In this document: positions 7,644 to 11,787 of the stretch, piece after piece
Numbering within the stretch: the first letter of the stretch is position 1
Layout of the letters: each line of letters begins with the position of its first letter
DNA from: Acidimicrobiales bacterium
GTDB lineage: Bacteria > Actinomycetota > Acidimicrobiia > Acidimicrobiales > JAKAVM01
Direction: 5' to 3'
DNA length: 11,787 nt
Assembly (NCBI GenBank): GCA_027451785.1
Contig: DAIDIS010000002.1
Coordinates: 1-11,787 of the forward strand
Notes under the pieces: generated by a model
The model's database searches: none
The model's input: only the letters and a program-made list of their open reading frames with translations
Told to the model about the DNA's origin: nothing
Translations under genes and position numbers: made by a program

Positions 7644-10142
7644 CTACCTACTTGCCTGGTTGTCGGGCCTTGAGCCGATTGGGGCCGAACGGGAAACAGT
7701 TGATGTCCTCCGGTGTCTCCACTTGGCGGACACCAACTGACCCAACCTTCTTGCCTGGCCGGCGAACTCGCGAGCCTGGAGAGCGAAGGGCTCGTCGGCA
7801 TGCACTCGGGGAGCCAAGGGGACGAAAGGCCGGGAACCGCCCGGGGATGTCGACCACGTCTCTGTGTGCCAACCACGCCTCCGGGCCATCGACGCGAGTT
7901 TGGGCTCGGCATTTACGGCGACCGGGAAGCCCACGATCTCCAGCATCGGAAGGTCGCTTGAGGAGTCGGCATAGGAGACGCAATCTTGTAGATCGAAGCC
8001 GTAGGCGTCGGCAAAGTCGATAATTACCTGGCTTCTTGCCTCACCGGTGGGGGGATGTTTCTCAAGCTCTCCCGTAAGTTTGCCCTCATCGGTCCTGAGC
8101 TTGGAGCAGACGACTTCGTCAAAGAGTGGCCTCAGTGGCTCGACCACGAAGTCCAGCGCGCCGGTAATGAGTATCGTCTTATGCCCTAAGGCGCGGTGCT
8201 CGCGAACTCTCCGTATGCCTTCCGGATAACAACGAGCCATAAGCAGCTGGTTGAACATCTCGGCGGCCTTCACGGATACATCTGCGAAATCGGCACCTTC
8301 GTAGTGTCGGTAGAAGTGACGCAGGAAGTCGCCCCTGTCTTTGCGGTCCAGGGCCAACAGCGATGGCGCTTCCCGGAGCAGAGAGAAGGCAAAACGCAAC
8401 CTCTCTGTCGACGGTAGGCCAGAGGACGCCAGCCATGCATAGGACTCGACGACATTGGAGGAGATGAGAGTGTTCTCCAAGTCGAACGCCGCCAGCTTGC
8501 GATCCGGGCTCAGTACCGCTTTGCGGCCCCGTTCGGAACGGGACTCGGTTACTCGCCTGCCGGGAGAGGTCTTCACCCTTGCGTGCTTGACCACGGAGGG
8601 AAGATGAACCTCGTTTACGTATGCTTCCCAGCTGAACGAGCGAGGGTCGAAGTTGAAGGCTTGCTGGTCGGCCTCGTCCAGCTCTGCAAAAAGCCCCAAA
8701 AGCTTGTCCACTCGGTAGATGGCCTCGGTCTCCGAGTAGGAGCCGTAAAGCTCGACATAGGTCAGCGCTCGTTCCAGCTCCTGCTTTCGCTCGTCCAGCA
8801 TCGCGCCGAGTTGCGCAGTAGCCCCTCTGACCGGGATCATGCCTATCGCCTTCTCGGCCAGGTCCAGTGACTTAGTGGCCTTGTTGAGTTGGCGCTGTAC
8901 TCTTCCGCGTCCGGGGAACGACCATTCGGGCACCACTATCGGTTGTCCCTTCGAGTCGTAAACCGGGTTTGCGGTGAACCAGGCCTGCACCATGTCGACC
9001 AAGCGCCCATATCGCAGCGGGTTCGCCGACCCGGAGGCAACTTGATAGACCTGGGTTTGATCTTGTGGCCCTGCAGCGGCAACGGCGATTATCGCGGCTA
9101 CGACCAGATCCACCGGAATAACGTCGATGATTCCTTCTGGGATTCCCGGAAACTCCTTGAGTAGTCCTCGCGCATAGGAGACGATGATCGGCTCGGCCAT
9201 CCGGAAACCGCGGATCCAGCCGGGCCTTGGCTCGGACACCGCGGACTCGATGATTGAGGGTCTGACGATCGAAAGGGGGATGTCTCCCTTGGAGTCAAGG
9301 AGCGCAAGCTCCCCCAGGGCTTTGGTGTAAGCATAGGCATCGGGCCAACCCAGCGAGTGAGCTCGTGCCTTGCCGACTTCCACAAGATAATTGGATACCC
9401 AGTCCTGACGGAGCTTCTCTGCTCTTCTGGCCAGGAGCGGAGAGCCGGCTGCACCGAGCTCTGCCTTGGCCTTCGAATCGAATTGGGCAAGTCGGGCAGG
9501 CGTCCGACTTTCTGCGTCGGCGTCCGACCGAGCTCTCTTGGAGGCCGCAACTTCGTCCTGCCACTTGGCCTCAGTTGGGAAGGAAGCATCGGACAGGATC
9601 GCTTCGTGTGAGTCTCCCCTTCGGTAGCCGGCAACATAGGCCGTCGAAACGGCGATCATGTGCGGGACCTTTCCGCTGTCGGGATGCCTTTCCGACGCGA
9701 GTTGGATCGTCTTTGCAACCCGGGTTGGACCCATGAGGTTGACGTTAACAGCGTGGTCGAGTGGAGAGTCGAAGCTGACCGCGGCTGCAGAATGGATTAC
9801 GGCATCTGCCTGAGAGAAGTACTGGAGATCCTCGTCGTCAAGCCCCAGCCCATCTTGGGTGACATCTCCCGCAAGGACCCTCACCCTGGTTGCGATCATC
9901 TCGTCGAACCCGTCACCCAGCTCGGATCTGAGGGTGTCGAAACAGTCGTTTTTAAAGAGCTCCCGCCTGGCCCTTTCCTCGGCACTCTTGCGGCCTGGCC
10001 GGATCAGCAGGCCCAACTCGCACCCGGGCACCTGTCTAAGGATTCGTTCTACGAGGGCTGTCCCCAAGAATCCCGTCGAACCGGTTATCACGACCCGTTT
10101 GCTTCCGAGCTCTTCTCGAATCATCGGGGCATTGTCTACCAT
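7644..10142 (-). CDS. Fatty acyl-CoA reductase (extended SDR) fused to HAD-IB phosphatase
   Basis: This 832-residue fusion has three parts. Residues ~14-370 form an extended-SDR fatty acyl-CoA reductase domain with G21-x2-G24-x2-G27 for NADPH, S166 (VSTAYV) and the active-site Y270-x3-K274. A charged helical insert (~190-262) precedes the tyrosine. Residues ~385-520 resemble the FAR C-terminal domain (FDPRSFSWEAYV, 498-509). Residues ~548-760 are a HAD-IB hydrolase with D554-L-E-N-T558, T660 (LITGALD) and Y-A-D726-S3-D730-LPML. The first domain should reduce a long-chain acyl-CoA to aldehyde or alcohol. The second should remove a phosphate, perhaps from a lysophosphatidate-like lipid. The second acid of HAD motif I is Glu rather than Asp (ThrH has DLE too), and the motif III lysine position appears to be R703. 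It is the first gene of the operon. Its ATG lies inside a palindrome and has no ribosome site upstream; M7 at 10124 is an alternative start. Confidence 0.93.
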   Translation of the reverse strand: MVDNAPMIREELGSKRVVITGSTGFLGTALVERILRQVPGCELGLLIRPGRKSAEERARRELFKNDCFDTLRSELGDGFDEMIATRVRVLAGDVTQDGLGLDDEDLQYFSQADAVIHSAAAVSFDSPLDHAVNVNLMGPTRVAKTIQLASERHPDSGKVPHMIAVSTAYVAGYRRGDSHEAILSDASFPTEAKWQDEVAASKRARSDADAESRTPARLAQFDSKAKAELGAAGSPLLARRAEKLRQDWVSNYLVEVGKARAHSLGWPDAYAYTKALGELALLDSKGDIPLSIVRPSIIESAVSEPRPGWIRGFRMAEPIIVSYARGLLKEFPGIPEGIIDVIPVDLVVAAIIAVAAAGPQDQTQVYQVASGSANPLRYGRLVDMVQAWFTANPVYDSKGQPIVVPEWSFPGRGRVQRQLNKATKSLDLAEKAIGMIPVRGATAQLGAMLDERKQELERALTYVELYGSYSETEAIYRVDKLLGLFAELDEADQQAFNFDPRSFSWEAYVNEVHLPSVVKHARVKTSPGRRVTESRSERGRKAVLSPDRKLAAFDLENTLISSNVVESYAWLASSGLPSTERLRFAFSLLREAPSLLALDRKDRGDFLRHFYRHYEGADFADVSVKAAEMFNQLLMARCYPEGIRRVREHRALGHKTILITGALDFVVEPLRPLFDEVVCSKLRTDEGKLTGELEKHPPTGEARSQVIIDFADAYGFDLQDCVSYADSSSDLPMLEIVGFPVAVNAEPKLASMARRRGWHTETWSTSPGGSRPFVPLAPRVHADEPFALQAREFAGQARRLGQLVSAKWRHRRTSTVSRSAPIGSRPDNQASR

Positions 10143-10152
10143 ATGGTAGACA
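10133..10152. promoter_or_regulatory. Perfect 20-bp palindromic operator (site 1)
   Basis: The half-site TGTCTACCAT is followed directly by its exact reverse complement ATGGTAGACA, with no spacer. A perfect inverted repeat of this length between a TetR-family gene and a divergent operon is typical of a TetR operator. The palindrome covers the start codon of the reductase/phosphatase gene (ATG at 10142-10140) and, by symmetry, also presents an ATG on the + strand (10143). Binding would block initiation or early transcription of the operon. The operator call is inference from position and symmetry. Confidence 0.8.
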
Positions 10153-10155
10153 GAG

Positions 10156-10176
10156 TTGTCTACCGATTGGTAAGTA
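10156..10176. promoter_or_regulatory. Second, imperfect operator copy (site 2)
   Basis: TTGTCTACC (10156-10164) repeats the left half of site 1 exactly (10132-10140), displaced by 24 bp. It is followed after GATT by GGTAAGTA (10169-10176), a degraded right half of GGTAGACA. The inner TACC-N4-GGTA symmetry is kept. Two related dyads about 24 bp apart, on the tetR side, suggest two dimers binding next to each other, with site 2 the weaker. Confidence 0.6.
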
Positions 10177-10193
10177 CAGCCCGGAAAGATAGT
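10167..10193 (+). promoter_or_regulatory. Tentative tetR promoter
   Basis: TTGGTA (10167-10172) and GATAGT (10188-10193) each match a sigma-70-type -35/-10 hexamer at 4 of 6 places, with a short 15-bp spacer. This would start RNA near 10200, a few bases before the regulator ATG at 10209, and would place the -35 inside operator site 2, giving autorepression. The match is weak. No convincing promoter for the divergent operon could be found. Confidence 0.2.
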
Positions 10194-10208
10194 AGGTTGT
10201 CGGATCAG

Positions 10209-10841
10209 ATGGCGAAGTCAAAGTCGACAAACCCAGGCTCAGGCGCAACCGACCAGAGGATTCTGGGTGCCGCGTTGGAGTCTTTTGGGATCAAAGGGTA
10301 CGACCAGACTTCCCTGGACTCCCTGGCGAGTTCTCTCGGTCTGACCAAACAGTCGATTCTCTATTGGTTTAGTTCCAAGGACGAGCTACTGGCTGCAACG
10401 ATTGACATGGGGGCAAGACAGCTTACCGAAGCGCTGCAATATCAGCTCTCACTGCCGACAGAGGGCTGGGATAGGGTGGAGGCAGTCGTAAAGGTCATTT
10501 TTCGGCTTGCGGCCAGGCGGCCGGAGTTGATCGGTTTGGTTCGGGAAGTTACCCGCCTGGGTCCGCCTGCTACCACTCGAATGGCCGAGGCACTGGAACC
10601 GCTCTTGAAGCGCGCCTCTGGATTTTTCGAGTTGGAGATGGCGGCGGGCAGGATGCGCCGGCACGAGCCGAAGCTGCTTCTTATGACTGCCTACAGCGCC
10701 GTTACCGGAATGGCATCGGACGTAGAAGTATTGAAAGCGCTCGGGGAGCAGCAGGACGCGAGGTCCTTCGTCAGGAGGCGAAACGAGCTCCTACGGCTCC
10801 TGAGGGACGCGCTGGTGAGTGAGCGACTTGAAGACCGCTGA
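10209..10841 (+). CDS. TetR-family transcriptional regulator
   Basis: This is a 210-residue cytoplasmic DNA-binding repressor. Its N-terminal ~55 residues are a clear TetR helix-turn-helix: an ILGAALESFGIKGYDQTS helix pair, then SLASSLGLTKQSILYWFSSKDELL, the recognition helix and its usual Y-W-F-x-S-K-D-E-L ending. The remainder is an all-helical ligand-binding and dimerisation domain (AARRPELIGLVREVTR onwards) with no recognisable subfamily signature. The frame is open far upstream, but the ATG at 10209 gives the normal short lead before the helix-turn-helix. An ATG at 10143 inside the palindrome would add 22 odd residues and is less likely. It is transcribed away from the reductase operon across two palindromic sites, so it probably represses that operon and itself. 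By analogy with other TetR regulators near lipid genes, an acyl-CoA or fatty acid ligand is plausible. Confidence 0.93.
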   Translation: MAKSKSTNPGSGATDQRILGAALESFGIKGYDQTSLDSLASSLGLTKQSILYWFSSKDELLAATIDMGARQLTEALQYQLSLPTEGWDRVEAVVKVIFRLAARRPELIGLVREVTRLGPPATTRMAEALEPLLKRASGFFELEMAAGRMRRHEPKLLLMTAYSAVTGMASDVEVLKALGEQQDARSFVRRRNELLRLLRDALVSERLEDR

Positions 10842-10850
10842 CGACTGGAG

Positions 10851-10879
10851 TCGCTGAATGGCTTTGAATCGCTGAATGG
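10851..10879. repeat. Short direct repeat downstream of tetR
   Basis: TCGCTGAATGG occurs at 10851-10861 and again at 10869-10879, a period of 18 bp, in the 64-bp gap between the tetR stop codon and the small downstream gene. It may be a local duplication; no function can be given. Confidence 0.4.
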
Positions 10880-10905
10880 TGGGGCGGGGGAGGTAGTCTC
10901 GACTG

Positions 10906-11058
10906 GTGCACAAGAAACAGATGATTGTCCTCGTGGTAATTACGGTTCTAGTTGCCGTTTTCTTTTTTGCTGCATACGAGCTTGGTACCTCCTTGGGCGG
11001 CAAGACGCATCGCCCAATCCACAAAAGCGGAATCGCAGTGCCCGTCCTCAATGCATAG
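10906..11058 (+). CDS. Small single-span membrane protein (50 aa), hypothetical
   Basis: A GTG-started frame encodes 50 residues: a basic start (VHKKQ), a strongly hydrophobic segment of ~18 residues (about 6-23, MIVLVVITVLVAVFFFAA) and a Gly/His/Lys-rich tail ending PVLNA. A purine-rich GGGGGAGG lies about 12 nt before the GTG, a longer gap than ideal. An in-frame stop lies only 9 nt upstream, so the start is GTG 10906 or the ATG at codon 6. The composition (positive N-end, one span, polar tail) is what a real small membrane protein looks like, and it fills an otherwise empty gap 64 nt after tetR. I recognise no family. It might be co-transcribed with tetR. Confidence 0.5.
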   Translation: MHKKQMIVLVVITVLVAVFFFAAYELGTSLGGKTHRPIHKSGIAVPVLNA

Positions 11059-11093
11059 GTGGAAATTCCTCGGTAGACAGGAACGCTCCGGTG

Positions 11094-11787
11094 TTACTCC
11101 TTCGAGCCCCTTCCGAATACCTTGGTCACGAATTTGCCTCCAATTTCGTCTTCAATCGAGTCCCTGGACGAGTTAGAGAATTTTGCCTGATCGGCACTTG
11201 GCTGCTGCTTGGTCTTCTTGGCCTTAGGGGGCGTGTAGCGCTTCGAGGCGCCAGGTCCGGCTTGTGCGGAGGACTTCGATTTTCCAGAGGTGGCTCTGCC
11301 CGCTGCTCTTGCGGTAGACCGGGCGGATTGTGCTTTCTGCCGTTCCTGGGATTGTAGGCGGATTGCCCTTACGTATTCCCAAATACCGAAGACTACTATC
11401 GGCAGGCTCAAGTACCCGAAATATGGAGCCATGTCGATTCCGATCATTACGGCACCTAGGGCAATGATCAGTCTCCACTGCTTGAACGTGGCCAATGCCA
11501 ATAGTCCGGCAGTGCCGATTCCAAGCCAGAAAGGGGCGACCCTGGACTGGCGCTTCCAGACGTAGCGCTTCGAGTGAGCGATTGGTGTTTGCACGAATAC
11601 GTGAAGATGAGGTGCAAGAATCAATAGGAGAGCTACGACTGCATAGATAGCGGCGGCATATCCCGCATACTTTTCCCAGAAGAGAAGCTCCCTGGTAAGT
11701 GGGGTCGGATTGATCTTTGGCTTAAGCCAAGACGACGCTCCCGTTCCTTCTGTATTTTCTTTGTCGTCTTCTCCAAAGACGTTGTTC
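11094..11787 (-). CDS. Multi-span membrane protein with long basic tail, N-terminus cut by window edge
   Basis: The frame is open from the right edge (first full codon 11786-11784) to a stop at 11094. This gives 230 visible residues with the true start outside the window; an internal TTG at 11624 would cut through the first membrane segment and is not the start. In visible-residue numbering, an acidic and polar lead (1-40) is followed by hydrophobic segments near 42-65, 86-101, 105-121 and 124-139. Then comes a ~90-residue tail rich in Ala, Ser, Lys and Arg, with KRYTPPKAKK near 182-191. By the positive-inside rule, with KRYVWKRQSR (73-82) and the tail on the inside, the tail is cytoplasmic. 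I do not recognise the family. It converges with the small membrane gene, 35 bp apart, with no clear terminator between. Confidence 0.8.
   Translation of the reverse strand, partial: NNVFGEDDKENTEGTGASSWLKPKINPTPLTRELLFWEKYAGYAAAIYAVVALLLILAPHLHVFVQTPIAHSKRYVWKRQSRVAPFWLGIGTAGLLALATFKQWRLIIALGAVMIGIDMAPYFGYLSLPIVVFGIWEYVRAIRLQSQERQKAQSARSTARAAGRATSGKSKSSAQAGPGASKRYTPPKAKKTKQQPSADQAKFSNSSRDSIEDEIGGKFVTKVFGRGSKE

Noticed and set aside
9660..10208. Upstream extension of the tetR reading frame on the + strand
   Set aside because: It lies opposite the N-terminal part of the reductase gene and has no domain sense. The helix-turn-helix begins soon after the ATG at 10209.
11072..11079. GGTAGACA, identical to an operator half-site, near the end of the small membrane gene
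   Set aside because: There is no matching inverted half-site next to it, and it lies between convergent genes. An 8-mer match is plausible by chance.
11066..11083. TTCCT-N8-AGGAA hairpin between the convergent genes at 11058 and 11094
   Set aside because: The stem is 5 bp, A/T-containing and has no T-run, so it is not supported as a terminator.

Overview
The window looks like chromosomal DNA of an actinobacterium. The supporting signs are moderately high G+C by eye, frequent Shine-Dalgarno-led ATG/GTG starts, lipobox lipoproteins, a TetR regulator and a fatty acyl-CoA reductase/HAD-IB fusion of actinobacterial style. The mitochondrial-type aconitase and the mix of lipid genes make me lean towards Acidimicrobiia, but this is inference only. 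I see no mobile element, CRISPR array, tRNA or rRNA.

Layout, left to right. (1) Bases 2-271 on the + strand are the C-terminus of a PlsC-like acyltransferase cut by the left edge. (2) Bases 321-10142 on the - strand are seven tightly packed genes. In transcription order (right to left) they are: a fatty acyl-CoA reductase fused to a HAD-IB phosphatase (832 aa), a zinc-type MDR dehydrogenase (389 aa), a LarA-like nickel-pincer-family protein (528 aa), a PlsC-like acyltransferase (315 aa), two paralogous lipoproteins (206 and 190 aa) and a mitochondrial-type aconitase (760 aa). The first five junctions are +3, +1, +9, -11 and +101 nt, so the first four or five genes are almost certainly co-transcribed. 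Aconitase follows after 38 nt and may be read from the same transcript or from its own promoter. (3) Bases 10133-10176 are a regulatory region with a perfect 20-bp palindrome lying on the reductase start codon, plus a second related site 24 bp away. (4) Bases 10209-10841 on the + strand are a divergent TetR-family regulator, the obvious candidate to bind those sites. (5) Downstream is a probable 50-residue single-span membrane protein (10906-11058, +). A convergent multi-span membrane protein with a long basic tail is cut by the right edge (11094-11787, -).

How the genes may work together. The reductase, phosphatase, dehydrogenase and acyltransferase domains suggest a regulated pathway for making or remodelling an unusual lipid, with fatty aldehyde or alcohol and acylglycerol chemistry. 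The LarA-like protein is the odd member. It keeps the residues that would hold a nickel-pincer cofactor but lacks two residues needed for lactate racemisation, so it may carry out a different hydride-transfer or epimerisation step on a pathway intermediate. The two lipoproteins would sit on the outer face of the membrane. The product of the pathway cannot be read from sequence alone. No cofactor-synthesis genes (larB, larC, larE) lie in this window.
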